From assembly GCA_020152595.1 (NCBI GenBank), contig JAIGNY010000581.1, positions 685,001 to 749,000 on the forward strand: 64,000 nucleotides of DNA, read 5' to 3'. The notes beneath the pieces are model-generated. The model saw only the letters and a program-made list of their open reading frames with translations, did not search any database and was not told the DNA's origin. Position numbers and translations under genes: made by a program. The stretch comes from Chiridota heheva (lineage: Eukaryota; Echinodermata; Holothuroidea; Apodida; Chiridotidae). Shown here piece by piece: positions 1 through 11,129 of this stretch (positions within the stretch are counted from its first letter, which is position 1; each line of letters starts with the position of its first letter).

Positions 1-196
1 CAAAATGATGTGCCGTTAATCACCACCAAGCTAAACCAAATCAGGGTGAGAACATTATCAGAGAAAGTACATGATGATAAAAATATCCCAGCTTGTCACT
101 TTGCAGTAATAATATATGATCACAAACAAACACTCTTCAGTGTGTGTTGCTTGTCATACAACTTATGCATGTATCTTTATATTGTCCCTTTGGCAG

Positions 197-358
197 CGGG
201 CTATATCCGTGATGATTACCGCTGTGGTCGAGGTTATCCAGCACCGAATGGGCAGCTAGCAGAATGCCCTGCGTCCTATCCATGTTGTTCACCATATAAT
301 TGGTGTGGAAGAACAGCCGCGCATTGTGACTGTCCAGATTGTATTAGGTATAGACGTG
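197..358 (+). CDS. Gene A exon: hevein-like chitin-binding module
   Basis: The exon encodes 54 residues with eight cysteines in the order expected of a hevein-like (type 1 chitin-binding) module. The spacing of the second half, 'CCSPYNWCGRTAAHC', matches the family: CC, five residues, C, six residues, C. The first loop is a few residues longer than in plant hevein. The acceptor is a pyrimidine stretch ending 'ttggcag', and the donor is 'GTGgtatgt'. The exon starts and ends in phase 1, so it is a symmetric, shuffling-competent module. Upstream exons lie outside the window. By analogy with the family the product is extracellular and may bind chitin or other N-acetylglucosamine glycans, but that is inference. 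The open frame continues upstream of 197 only through intron sequence. Confidence 0.7.
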
Positions 359-703
359 GTATGTGAAATGTTCACGTTTACTTTGCAAAATAAAAGAGTC
401 CACGTTTTAGTATATATTTTTAGAAACTAAAATTAAGTATGAGTGTCCTCGATTTCAATGTAAAACATCAAGTTGATAAGTAATTTGCATAATATTTTGT
501 TTCTAGATTTATCAAATGCTCTCTTATGTATTAGTCAACTGAGGTACAGGCGATACAAAATTTTAAGAGCTTGGTCCAAACAGTAGAAGTCCACGTTTCG
601 ATAGTTTGAAAAGTCGGTCCACAATTATCTCCAGATACACGTATGGGTGAAGGAAATTACAATTGGTCCTCAGAATGTAGGAAAGGTAAACCTATGTATG
701 CGT

Positions 704-735
<32 letters not shown>
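704..735. repeat. (GT)n microsatellite in gene A intron
   Basis: About 16 uninterrupted GT dinucleotides lie in the intron between the hevein-like and EGF exons. Nothing else is recognisable between 359 and ~950. Confidence 0.9.
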
Positions 736-736
<1 letters not shown>

Positions 737-954
737 CGTCTACCTCGAAAACACAATAGCTCAAGAACAATACATTGGATTCATATCATATATGTTACAC
801 ATTAAAATCTATGATCCATAGATGTGTCCTATTGTTTGCGGTGGTGATGCCATGCATATTAATGAATAAGTGCTATTTACTGCAAAATCTTGAAAAGCTC
901 ATATTTTATGTCTCATTTGTTTTATATTTGGAATAACTATGTTAGCTCGTGTGT

Positions 955-1290
955 ATATGAGGGGAATACATTTGACATGAATCCCCAGGTGGTAAATTAT
1001 AATTATAAGATCAGATTCTGTTTTGCTGCCCTCTTGATATACCCAATGGTTTTTAAGCCACACAATTGAAATAACAAGTAAAATATAATATTTTAAGTCT
1101 TTGAGAAATCTGATGATGTGATGTCACAACTACTCTGATTTCAGTCGCTTCTACAAAAACGTCATTGAATTTTAAAACATAAATATCTCCTTAACGGAAT
1201 AAGATTTTTGAATGCTTTTTGCACCATGTTGTTTCTTTGAAGCCCTTTTCATATAAGATAAACTTGTTTTACCAACGAACTAATCTTTTA
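955..1290 (-). mobile_element. Decayed copy of foldback element F1
   Basis: This intronic stretch aligns by eye with one half of the foldback element at 51093-51660. Shared blocks include 'aatggtttttaagccaca', 'aaatatctccttaacgga' and the terminal 'gaactaatc'. The other terminal arm is missing, so this is a partial copy. It shows that the foldback family is dispersed in this genome. Confidence 0.6.
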
Positions 1291-1317
1291 AGCATATTTT
1301 TTCTTTCGAACTCTTAG

Positions 1318-1440
1318 ATCCTTGCAGTCCTAATCCATGTCAACATGGTGGACGTTGTCTTCCACTGGCTAGCGACTCGAGTAAAGCCATTTGTGGGTGT
1401 GAAGGTACTGACCATGAAGGAAAAACTTGCGATAGAGCAA
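1318..1440 (+). CDS. Gene A exon: EGF-like domain
   Basis: A 123-bp phase 1-1 exon encodes one complete EGF-like module. The six cysteines have the canonical spacing: C-x4-C-x5-C, then C-x-C, then nine residues to the last C. The sequence begins 'DPCSPNPCQHGGRCLPL' and contains the typical 'CQHGG' turn. The acceptor is 'ttcgaactcttag' and the donor is 'GCAAgtaagt'. With the preceding exon, the junction codon (g + AT) gives the aspartate that usually opens an EGF module, which supports the splice model. EGF modules act outside the cell as spacers or binding units. No calcium-binding consensus is obvious. Confidence 0.8.
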
Positions 1441-1845
1441 GTAAGTAAATATCTATTTCTATTGTGAATTGTAAAAGCCAAATTTGACAAAGAGTGGCTT
1501 TTGTTAGTTATTTAGCTTAAGCTGATAATGTGCTTTTTATAGCTTTTTTCATACTTGTTTGGCAGCAAAAAAGATTCATTTGGCCTCCAATATATCTTAT
1601 TTGGTTTAATTGTGGACAATAATAGACACTACAGCTAGGTTTTTTGGTGCAAAACAGCCATTCTGAAAATTCAAATGTTTTTCAACACAATGATTTTTAA
1701 TATATCAAGTACATCAATTAGAAACTATGACATTTTATCGCAACATATAAACAATATGGCTGCATGACTTCAATATTCTCGTTTGTTATAAATGTTTCTA
1801 ATAATAGGCATGCTTCCAGACTGTTTAATGCAATTTCTTTTGTAG

Positions 1846-1979
1846 TTGATCACACCTACATCGGCTACCACGATGGTCCGAATTACGGAACATTTGGGCG
1901 CCTGGAAAATCATGACTACATCGAAGGAACGTCGACTTACGATACTCTCAGAGCTAGCTGGGGTCAGTGGCCCTTGAAG
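1846..1979 (+). CDS. Gene A exon: start of unrecognised C-terminal domain
   Basis: A 134-bp exon (phase 1 in, phase 0 out) follows the EGF exon. It is rich in aromatic residues and glycine and contains 'HTYIGYHDGPNYGTF' and 'TLRASWGQWPLK'. The acceptor is 'ttcttttgtag' and the donor 'AAGgtatat'. I do not recognise the domain. It continues in the next two exons and makes up the C-terminal ~167 residues of the protein. Tryptophan/tyrosine repeats and an absence of obvious membrane segments suggest a folded extracellular beta domain, which is inference. Confidence 0.6.
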
Positions 1980-2182
1980 GTATATCAGTATATATGACAT
2001 TCAACACGTAGGCCTATAATGTCTTGTAAGTTTTGAGAATTAGATGAGCGGACGGCTATGGTGCGACTGATAAAAATAATAATTGGTTCTTATATAGGCC
2101 TAGCACTTTTCTCGCATATTTTCATATTTTCCTAGCAATGTAAGAACATGCCTGAGAATGAAGGAAATTTCCAGAAAATTGA

Positions 2183-2330
2183 AGGAGATTTCCTGATCAT
2201 CAGAACGTTTCATGGAAGTTTAATTTACCAGTGCAATTTTTCCGGGATAATTTTTGGGCTCTTTCCCCCTGAAAGGTCACCTTTTCTACGCCCCTAGTTA
2301 CCTTCCTCCACCCCACTCCCTATCCCCGCC
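2183..2330 (+). repeat. Dispersed ~150-bp repeat upstream of gene A exon 4
   Basis: The sequence 'ttgaaggagatttcc', then 'accagtgcaatttt', then a pyrimidine-rich stretch occurs here and again at 3797-3955. Both copies lie in the same orientation shortly before a coding exon of gene A. They look like two insertions of the same short element. Confidence 0.55.
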
Positions 2331-2440
2331 ACCCCGCACACCCTATTCACATATTTGCCATGGCCATGCCGCTGATCGGAATTGAATCATGTGAGACGTT
2401 TATATACTCAAAAGTGTATATTTTGTTTATATTCGGACAG

Positions 2441-2611
2441 GTATCTTGGGCTGACCGATATAACCGTGCTCACACGGTCAAATTGACCAGCAGACTTCAA
2501 CACATCACCGTATTTTTCCCTTGTGGAAACAGAGAAGTTAGGTGGCATCATGGTCTTTACTCGACAAACAATGATCGAACTGGATTTGACGCTGAAACCA
2601 CTTGGTGTGAA
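2441..2611 (+). CDS. Gene A exon: middle of unrecognised C-terminal domain
   Basis: A 171-bp phase 0-0 exon encodes 57 residues, including 'RLQHITVFFPCGNREVRWHH' and 'FDAETTWCE'. It holds two cysteines that could pair, and many aromatic residues. The acceptor is 'tatattcggacag' and the donor 'GAAgtaagt'. The adjoining frame reads through the intron on both sides, so the exon limits rest on the splice signals. No family is recognised. Confidence 0.6.
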
Positions 2612-2623
2612 GTAAGTATAAAC

Positions 2624-2770
2624 AGGGCCGTAATTCCCGGGGGACTAAGGGAACATGTCCCTCCATTTTCAGCAGAATTTTAAAAATCCAGTTTATTTTG
2701 GGTGAAAATTTGCCTCTTGCAGTCTTGCTCCCCCTTCATTTTGCATAAGAAGTCATGTCCTCCCCCCCGG
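2624..2770 (+). mobile_element. Partial MITE, 'AGGGCCGTAATTC' family
   Basis: The sequence starts 13 bp after the exon donor with 'agggccgtaattcccggg' and continues with 'cagcagaatttt'. It matches the left half of the complete element at 7391-7540. The right terminal repeat is not preserved. Confidence 0.5.
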
Positions 2771-2859
2771 CTCACACACGCACACACATATATGTGATTG
2801 AAGCTTTACACAAATTTCATTCCCCATATATGTTCCACTGCATGCTTAACATGAGGTTT

Positions 2860-3380
2860 CATAGGCGGCTGTGAGAGATTTTTGTTGGAATGGCAAAACA
2901 TGATGGGCAGGGGGGAGGGGGGGGAATCATCCAGTACAAAAACAATGATAACCAAATCTTTTAGAAAAAGCACCCCTCTCCTCTGTGGCCAACCACCCAT
3001 GCCCTTGTACATGCACAATGGAGGGTACTTGTCCCGTGTGGTGAAGGGCAGGGGGATAAACCGTTGCCCGCGCTTATACAAAAGCAAAAGAGTTTCTTAC
3101 CCCCCCCCCATCCTCCTCCCTCCCCCCCCCCCCATTTTTTGTTTATCCCATTGCCCATAGGCGGCTGTAAGATATTTTAGTTGGAAGGACAAAACATTAG
3201 GGGGGCACAAATTTAATTTGTTCATATAATTCAATACAAAATTCAATGATTACCAAATCGTTGGGGAAAAAGCACCCCTTGCCCCTTTGGCCAGCCGCTT
3301 ATGTCCTTGTCCATGCACAATGGAGGGTACTTTTGCGCCCCGTATGGTAAAGGGCACAGGCGATTGCCCCGGTGTTCCTG
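2860..3380 (+). repeat. Two head-to-tail copies of a dispersed repeat
   Basis: A block starting 'cataggcggctgt' is present at ~2861-3080 and again at ~3158-3370. Both contain 'aaagcacccct' and 'tgcacaatggagggtact'. G- and C-homopolymers separate the copies. There is no coding potential beyond spurious frames. Confidence 0.6.
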
Positions 3381-3796
3381 TATTGCACGTGTCCTTGATT
3401 CTTGATTCACACTTAGCGCAAAATGCGGACCCTCTCTCGGTGACAGAATGAAGGACCTCTCGGTGCCAGAATGAAGGACCTCTTTTTTCCATGTAATGTT
3501 TTATACCATCCAGAAGCGTAGGAAATGATGGGAGTAGGGGAAGGGGGTCGTTGGAATTTTTAAATATAATGTTGAGAAACTTAGTAAAATCGATGAAAAA
3601 CTTGGTAAAACTATAGGAAATAGATAAGCCAAATTTAAGCGGCAAAATGGCACTAGTAAATCGCATTGGAAATTTAGTAAAATCGAAGAAAAATTTGGTA
3701 CAACTATTCAAAATTTGCTCAAATTTTTCAAATATCCCAAACAATGAAAAAAATGTCACAAAAACTTCCAAAAAACAAACTTACGACGAAAAGTTT

Positions 3797-3955
3797 AAAA
3801 TATTTCCCGAAATTTGAAGGAGATTTCCCGATTAGCAGCAACGTTTGATGGAAACTTGTTTTACCAGTGCAATTTTGCCGCTTACAACCGGGAAATTTGG
3901 GGGTTGTTACCTCTCCCCCTCCTCCCCACGAGAAGGTACCTTCCTACACCTCTGA
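3797..3955 (+). repeat. Second copy of the ~150-bp repeat, upstream of gene A last exon
   Basis: It shares 'ttgaaggagatttcc' and 'accagtgcaattttgcc' with the copy at 2183-2330. It ends in a C/T-rich run about 35 bp before the last exon of gene A and may contribute to its polypyrimidine tract. Confidence 0.55.
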
Positions 3956-3988
3956 TACCACATCTCGCTTTTTCCCCTTTCTATATAG

Positions 3989-4183
3989 GTAGCTTTTCAG
4001 TACACCAGTCATGGGATTCGACTTAACCTTAGGGGTTACCGCCACGCATCGACAGGCACATACAATGTAGACTGGAATAGGGTTCACAATGGTCTCCAAG
4101 CTGGACTTACCATTTCTGAAATAATTGCAAATTTAGCAAGTGCAGCCGAAGCTGGGGCGGCGGTCTTCGCTGCTGCTGGTTAA
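3989..4183 (+). CDS. Gene A terminal exon
   Basis: This 195-bp phase 0 exon ends in TAA at 4181-4183. It encodes 'HGIRLNLRGYRHASTGTYNV', then an alanine-rich hydrophobic tail of ~25 residues ending 'EAGAAVFAAAG'. The acceptor is 'ttctatatag' at 3988; a second AG four bases downstream would break the frame. The small hydrophobic C-terminus could be a GPI-anchor signal or simply a helix, and I cannot decide between them. The domain remains unrecognised. Confidence 0.6.
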   Translation, partial: VAFQYTSHGIRLNLRGYRHASTGTYNVDWNRVHNGLQAGLTISEIIANLASAAEAGAAVFAAAG

Positions 4184-6700
4184 GCCCGGCCCAGGACTGC
4201 TGTCCGCCGAAAGACAAGCTCGGACGACACTATCATGTTTGGCTTATCTATTATATTCCAGAAGATGAAGTTATTCGAACAATTATTATAAGAAGTTGCA
4301 AAATATTGGCAAACCAATCGTTCTCTTTTTCGTATCTAATTTTGATGAAAGAATTATCATCATTGGTCCCCTTGACAGGTATTAGGCTACTTACTGAAGT
4401 ATCTGCCCCTTTTGAAAATCCATCTTTAGCAGGTCAGTTTTTTCGAGAGTAAATTAATCGAAAGGAAAGTTATACACCATGTAATATATTTCGGTTTCTT
4501 ATTTCAATCGACATAGCATATTCAGTCAGAGAAGGAGAAGATACTTAATGCGCTGTTAACAAAGGCGGCGATCCGGGGGGAATGATCCCCCCCCCCTCTC
4601 CGCAATCATTTTGTTTGCGGACGAATATCATTATGTCCCCCCCTAAAAAAAATGAAACCTACTTGACTGGCGACACCATCCTGTCTGTATTCGTCCACAC
4701 AATAATTGTTAGCAAGCATTGTTGGGGGATTTCTTTTTAAGCTTCCCTTCACCCATTGTGTAAATACTTCTTTATGTTTCACTATCATAAGCGTTACCAA
4801 GGGAGGGTGGGGGGAGGATATGAACAACCCACTTTTTTTCGTTCAACAAAATTTTAATGTTATGTTTTTAAAGGTGTTCTAATAAATCACATGCGTCACC
4901 AAAAATATGGGTCGCCTATCAGATATTCCTTGAAGAAGTTATGAAATAGGTCTATCCCAAAAATTGACGTATTTCTACACGTTATTACATCGACAAATTA
5001 CATAGATGCAATGATGGTATGCTGTACTGTACACAGCTCTAGCTCTGCTGCTCTCAAGGACGGGCACGTATGTTCGGAGTATATATGTCTAGTTTCTAGC
5101 AGCAATTATACTATATTCACAGAAAGCATAGAAATAAGATGTGTGGCACTAACTGACTAAAATATTTCTAAAATTATGAAATCCTTTGAATGCTGTAGCA
5201 CCACTCCCACGGACTTTCAGTTACACATACCTCATGTGTGTAGAAAAAAGCATGCAAGGATACATAAAACGTGTCAAATTCCATCCACTTTTAGGCCCTC
5301 ATAATGACTCAAATCGCAGAGTATCTGGGAGCTTTGCCCCCTGGACTTAAATCGGGGCTTTGCCCCTGGATCCCACCAGGGGCACACCCCATTTATCGCG
5401 AGGAAAAGCGCTAATGCGCCTTTAAAATAGACGTCATCATTTTGTGATTCGACCCCTTTTATATTCTCTGGTGACGCCTATGACAATGTTTAACTATATG
5501 TTCACTATGCATCTTTGGTTGATTGTTAATATAGTTTGTAAAATAAGTAAAATATAACAAAATGCAGATCAAATTTACAACATCCTTCCATTCAAGGAGT
5601 TGTGAACCCCCGCGGGGAGCTTCATACAAAAGTGGTAGGGGTGTGCAGCCCACCAACCGAAAAACATACCAGCCGTATGACAGATATTTTGGTAACTGCA
5701 GTATGACATTGTACAACATTGTACAAATATGAAAGAAGTCAATTTTAATACCTGCAGTATGAGTATTCAACGAAAAAATGGTAAAATGGACCAGCGGTAC
5801 AAAATTAACAGAGTAAAACCTCATTTTGTGGGACCTGCACGACGAAGATCATTTTGTACATTTTTTTTTTTTTTTAAAGACAACTGCACTACGAAAATGG
5901 TGCAAAAATGGCACGTCTGCTCGGGCGACACTTGTATATATACCTCACATATGGAAGTTCCCCCCGGGTTGTTAACCCCCTGATAATTTTATCAAATGAT
6001 TATTTTCTATCTTTACTTTTTTTCCTGATTTAAAAAAAAAAAAAAAATTCATTGTGTTCTTCACTTTTTCTTTATATTCATTCTTTACTTGTTCTTTATA
6101 TTATCTATCACTGTGCTGCTGTATAACTTGCTGTAAGACTGTGAGAATGGTCTTACATATATGATTGCAAGTGGTCAACTAATAATTGTGTTGTCTTTAT
6201 CCAAATAACCTAGTATATATCCGTCTTTAAAGGTGTATGGACAGGTATACGAGATACAGATGTACGTGCATTACGAATTCTGAGCAGAACAATCTTTAAA
6301 TGATCACAATAGCACTTATAGTTTCAAAAGTTTGTAAAAATGTTCAGTATGCATAAAAATGACGATGTGAAAAACTCTGCTGCATAGGCGGCGGAACTGG
6401 GGGTCTTTTTTAAGAGGAAAAGGTATCCTTTCAAAGTGAGAAAAAAGTGCCCTTTTCAGAAGGAAAAGTTGCCCTTTTAAGAAGGAAAAGCGCCCTTTGA
6501 AAGAAGACTTTAATTTTTAGAGAAGGAACATGTCCTTTCAAACATTGAAAAAAACTTTTTTTTCAAAGATTATATCTCATTTATTCATTAAAGAAAGAAA
6601 CACAAATATTGCCCTCTAAAGACTAAGATTGTAAAATTTTAAGAACCCTATTGGACTTTGTCTTATAATTTGTAAAAACTCTTGAAAATAGGGACTTTGC
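4184..6700. other. Intergenic, repeat-derived, no gene seen
   Basis: No convincing coding sequence or RNA gene is seen. The stretch holds C-homopolymers (~4587 and ~4636) and a dispersed block at ~5290-5420 ('ggggctttgcccctggat', also seen in altered form at ~12900-13020). It also holds a T run at ~5862, an A run at ~6031, and a simple 'cccttttaagaaggaaaag'-like repeat at ~6410-6540. Confidence 0.6.
4881..4886 (+). terminator. Possible polyadenylation signal of gene A
   Basis: This is the first AATAAA downstream of the gene A stop codon, about 700 bp away. The distance is plausible for a 3' UTR, but dispersed repeats intervene and nothing else supports it. Confidence 0.2.
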
Positions 6701-6744
6701 ATAGTGTGCGAGCTAACACTCCCTCACTGGCTTAAATGCCATGT

Positions 6745-7010
6745 TGGTAGCCAGTGGCGGAACTAGAGGGGGGAGGGGGCTTCTGGTGGACACCCCCTCC
6801 GAAAATAATCCAACATTTTTCATTACTCCAATAATAACTGAATAACCAGAACCCCCTCCCTGTGATTTTCTTAGATCTGCCTCTATCATTGGGGAATCTA
6901 GAGGGATTCTGGAGGTTGGAACCCACTCTGAAAACGTTCCAACATTGTTTATTACTCCAATAATAACCATAATCCCCTCCTTGTGATTTTCCTAGATCCA
7001 CCCCTGATAA
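6745..7010. repeat. Direct duplication of a ~130-bp block
   Basis: Two copies share 'tattactccaataataac', an A/C-rich junction and 'gtgattttcctagatc'-like ends. They lie directly head to tail. No coding function is visible. Confidence 0.6.
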
Positions 7011-7390
7011 CTATTGCTCTACTGCTCTAACACTTGTGCAATAATCAAAATTGCCTATGTGCAATGGCTATACCCCAAATTTCATTAGTCATCTTTGAAA
7101 TGGGCCATGCAGGGCAAAGCTTACTGTTTTAACCGGGGGCATTGTCACGATATAAACTGATGTGCCTTCCCCATTCTTTGTAAAGTTTAAAAGGTAGTGC
7201 TATTTAAAATATTGAAATATATTAAAGCCCCCTTATTATAATTTATCATTTTATCTGTTATATTTGACAGATTGAGGAAAGTAACACAAACATCAAGCAA
7301 AAAAATAAATTAAAAATTCACTCGTAGAATTTACACCGTTAATTAATGGGGACCATTGCCACTGACTCGCTGAATACTGGGTGTGAATTT

Positions 7391-7540
7391 GGGCCGGTCC
7401 GTAATTCCCGGGAGATAGGTCCCCCATTTTTAAGCAGAATTAAAAATAATTTGAGGAAAATTTTCCTCTTGTTCCTTCACTTTTTTAATAAGAGGCCATG
7501 CTCCCCCGCCTTACTTTTAAGATGAGAATTACGGCCCTGA
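7391..7540. mobile_element. Complete small MITE, 'GGGCCG-TAATTC' ends
   Basis: About 150 bp is bounded by 'gggccggtccgtaattc' on the left and 'gaattacggccctga' on the right, an imperfect inverted repeat. A partial copy lies at 2624-2770 and another end at ~11326. It has no coding capacity. The target duplication is not clear ('tttg' is possible). Confidence 0.55.
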
Positions 7541-7774
7541 TTTGAGCCATCTGGTCTTATTTTTACTGATATACTGAGTTACATTTATTCTCGCCAAGAA
7601 AATGATTACCTCGTACATTTGCCCTCCCACGAGATCGATTTCCCCCTACTTTCCCCCAGAAATGTTTGTAAATTGACACATTTTGTCCGATTTATACGAT
7701 TTCCCCCATGAGACATTTCCCTCTTGCTTCCCCCTCCCCACCCACCCCACAAACAATCAGATGGCGTTCACGTA

Positions 7775-8010
7775 AAAGTTTCTCTTCGTATTCCCGGTGA
7801 ATATATAAAACTTAAAGAAAATGTGAAGTAAAATTGGATTCCAACAAAAAACTGCAATCAGTCAAATTCGCTGAACTGGTAGGTAGGAGAGCATGCAGTA
7901 TTATTTTGTTGTACGTGTGATGTGACCGAGCTGTGTGAAGACTTATGAAACGCAACGACGCCCTGGCCTGCAAAATGGCTTCCGGTGTAGTTAGAGTCAC
8001 GTGATGAAAT
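7775..8010 (+). repeat. Dispersed repeat R2, + copy
   Basis: This region matches 47090-47330 in reverse complement. Shared blocks include 'acgtgtgatgtgac', 'gagctgtgtgaagac' and 'cacgtgatgaaatccctc'-like text. No protein is visible. Confidence 0.55.
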
Positions 8011-8899
8011 CCCTCTATTGGAAATTTGGTCCATGAAATGTCTGAACCAAACTTATTATAAGTCAAGTTGTTCTACAGACTTGCAAAAGCTTAAAGATTC
8101 ACTCATTGGCGTATTTTATAAAGAAATTTATGGGGGCGGGGTGGGGTGAGAAGAGAGCAAAGCTTGGCAGGCTGAGACCGTTGGCCATAACTTTTTGTAG
8201 CTGAAAAATTGGAAGAGGAGGGGGAAAAATATCAACTGTTACACACCCACTGTTTTGACGACCGTTGCCATGCCCCCTCCCCGTTCCCTTGTCCTGTATA
8301 TCATCGGGTGAGCGAATATTGAAATATGATTGATTTTTCTCTCTGTTATCATTGTATATTTTTCTGGCAAAACATTGACATTTTTTTACCACAGATCCGC
8401 TGGTCAACAACAGATCTTTTTATATTTTACAATAGTGATTATAGACATACACCACTGTGAATGTGAATTATAATATTATAGTGAGAGGGGGCAGTTACCT
8501 CGGGCATGGACGATGACCGGATCTCCAAAGAATAGACAAAAAAGTAAGAGACTAAAGCTGGTTGCGTTTGTTCTTTTGTCTCACACTAAATCGATTACCA
8601 TTCTTGCACCCAAAGGTATGGAATATCATAAACATTACTAAATCCCGACCCGAGTACTCGAAATTAGTACATGTTTTCCCATTGAATTTTTGGAATTTGT
8701 TTGTTTGCGCGCGATGGGTGAAAATTATGTAAAAACAGACCGTGTGGTGCGACTTCTATTGGTTAAAATCTACATAAATTAGTTATATATTTTTAAAATT
8801 GGCAAAAACTAAGACCCTCACTTTTCAGCCGCCTGACATTTATCTCTTCAGCATTGTCATTTTGCTCAGTTTCGTAATTTTTCTCAGTTATATAACGTA

Positions 8900-9163
8900 G
8901 GCCCGTAGCCAAGTGGGAGGGGGGGGGGTCATCCGAGCAAACGAACCCCCTTTTGTTCCCCTTTTGAAATCTAAAAATGTATTAAGAACCCAGAATTTTA
9001 GGGTTTGTTGCCCTTTCATAAGAAAAAAAAACCCTTTCAAATTGCTAAGCCCCCTTTTGTTGAGAAAGTGCCCTTTTGAAATCTAAAAATATAATAATAA
9101 CCACACGGAATTTCAAGATTTTGTTGCCCTTTCATAGGAATGAAAAATTCCTAACTACGGGCC
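8900..9163. mobile_element. Small MITE with 'GGCCCGTAG' inverted ends
   Basis: The left end 'ggcccgtag' and right end 'ctacgggcc' are perfect 9-bp inverted repeats. Inside are two degenerate ~130-bp direct repeats sharing 'cccttttgaaatctaaaaat' and 'ttgttgccctttcata'. The element is non-coding. Confidence 0.55.
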
Positions 9164-10376
9164 AGTGCTCAGGTTCCGCACCAAATCAGGGCCCTTGGGA
9201 CAATGAAGGGTAAGTTTGGCTCCTATATCTATTTACATAATTTCATTAATTTTTAAGCTATGAAAAATCATGCACATCCGGCTGATCGGAGGGCGGATCT
9301 GTCTATAGGCCTACATGGTGAGTTCAAATGTATGGGGATTTAGGTTTTCATATTCTTACCCCACCGTTCCTTACTGGTGTAGTTAGACTTCAGGAATAAA
9401 GAAATTTGATTTATACATTTTCAGATTAATGGTGTGAAATTTTCTGGTATTTCTGCACTTGCATCACTTTATTCTTAAATTGTCGTATTCTTCTGAATTT
9501 TGTTCGAATGCAAATGTTATGGGATATTGAAAAAAAATGTTCGAAAATTTTTCAAGAAAAGAAAAGACCAAAGCAGAAGAGTGTCACTATTAACTTTCAC
9601 TTTCAGACCAATTGAATTTTATAGATTTAAGTTGGAGAATCCTCCTTTTTGCTATGCCATATCAGGGAGCTAAATAACACCTCTCTGACCACATTACCAC
9701 ATGGTTTCAAGATAAGTCGAGGGTGCCCCTCACAGGCATGATTTGGGAGGAGCAAGGGAACTCTTGCCCCCACTTTTTTCCTAATCTTTTAAGTTGTATG
9801 GGGATTTTAATTTAGCGTAAGTATGTGCTTTTTTACCCACTTTGGACTTCCCTCCGCCCCCTCCCCCCCTCCCATCCCCTCCCATCCCCAAATACACTTT
9901 CAGTAGGAAAATCCCTCTAATACTTCCCGTAGTATCGTCGGACTGATGCCAGCCGTGTTAGTGAATTTTTTTTGACTAAAACTATTTCATAGAATTATAT
10001 ACAAAAAAAAAAAAAAAAAGTTGTTAGCAGAAAATCAACCTGCAGTTTAGTGGAATATCCTAAAAATTATTTGTGGAGGTTTGAATAGGTGAAAACACTG
10101 CGGTGACCAGGAAAGATGGCGGCTAAAACATGAATCGTAGAATTTTATCCCGTCGTGGTGCCGAATAGGTAAATATTTGGGAAGTTTGTTTTAGAAAAGT
10201 GAATTATTTAGACTAATTGGTATAAGATTATCCAAAAAGTAAGTTATTTTTCATGATCAATTTTCTATAACAATTTGGTTTTTTATGATGAAAGGCCGTT
10301 CAACCACTCTCCAACTTCTGAATGCTTTGGCTTCGAGCCAACTCGTCTTAGTCTCCTTTTAACAATGGAAAAGAGG
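9164..10376. other. Intergenic, no gene seen
   Basis: The stretch is AT-rich, with C-rich patches at ~9850-9890 and an A run at ~10002-10019. A YY1-like 'aagatggcggctaaaac' occurs at ~10115, but the ATG in it opens only a five-codon frame. No gene is supported. Confidence 0.5.
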
Positions 10377-10388
10377 CAGGGGCATGTA

Positions 10389-10667
10389 TCTACCTACTGT
10401 GGTGTAGCGGTTATCATACCTGTCTACAGACCACGAGGCCCCGGGTTCAAGCCTGGGGTGGGTAGACACGCCAGTGCACCACAACTGGTTATCAAAGGCC
10501 GTGGACATTGACTTTGTTGTCGATGTTATGTCTGTCCGTACGTCGTACCTGTGTTCTCGTCCGGTCGTATTAAGCGTTTCTTGATAGCATTTGTACTATC
10601 TTAACCGAATACGCAGGCGACGACCCCGTCATTGTAATTGTGTGTTCAACTCTCTCTCTCTCTCTCT
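10389..10667 (+). mobile_element. tRNA-derived SINE with 12-bp target-site duplication
   Basis: The head resembles a tRNA. It has an A box in 'ggtgtagcggttatca', a B box in 'gggttcaagcc', and acceptor-like ends 'tctacct' and 'gggtaga'. A tRNA-unrelated body follows, then a (TC)n tail of ~18 bp. The insert is flanked by perfect 12-bp direct repeats 'caggggcatgta' at 10377-10388 and 10668-10679. This is the signature of LINE-mediated retroposition. The anticodon arm is too degenerate for a functional tRNA. Confidence 0.8.
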
Positions 10668-10984
10668 CAGGGGCATGTAGTGAGCATGCGTGCGCGTATA
10701 TCTTATTATCCTGCATATACAGTCAACCATCGTATCTCACCATGTAATGGACTTTCCTGGGAAAATTCTGAGCTTTCAACCAATAACAGTGAGTTTCAAC
10801 TTTTCCTCATTACTATCAAGATTGTATTATACCTGATTTCATTCTTCACATTCATGTCATCTCTTTCCCAATTAATTTAAAATGCGAGAAAAATGAAGCT
10901 GGATAACTAGTAATTTCATTCGTTTCAGTGTGCTATGATACTTCCTGCATGACTTACAATACCATGTGTGTCGGGCTGTGTAAA

Positions 10985-11110
10985 TTACAGTTACAGTTTA
11001 TTTCATCCAAGACCCCCACTGGGGTATGTGGTAATACAATTTTAGTACATCTTAAAATACAATAAAAACAACAGCAATTTAAAAAATGAGCAAAATCATG
11101 AAAGTAAAAA
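10985..11110 (-). mobile_element. Probable LINE 3'-end fragment
   Basis: Read on the minus strand, the segment ends 'ggatgaaataaactgtaac' and then 'tgtaa'. This is the style of 3' terminus common in CR1-group LINEs. No coding part remains. The call rests on general resemblance. Confidence 0.35.
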
Positions 11111-11129
11111 GACTAAATTCTAATAAAAC

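Noticed and set aside
3250..3771. 173-codon minus frame at 3.25-3.77 kb
   Set aside because: It lies across dispersed intronic repeats of gene A. Composition is low-complexity (Phe/Lys-rich) and no domain is recognised.
10113..10135. YY1-like 'aagatggcggc' as a gene start (also ~39300)
   Set aside because: The reading frames are only a few codons or lie inside a hAT element. No exon or splice support.
10389..10470. tRNA gene
   Set aside because: A and B boxes are present but the anticodon arm does not fold well, and the sequence continues into a SINE body with flanking duplications.
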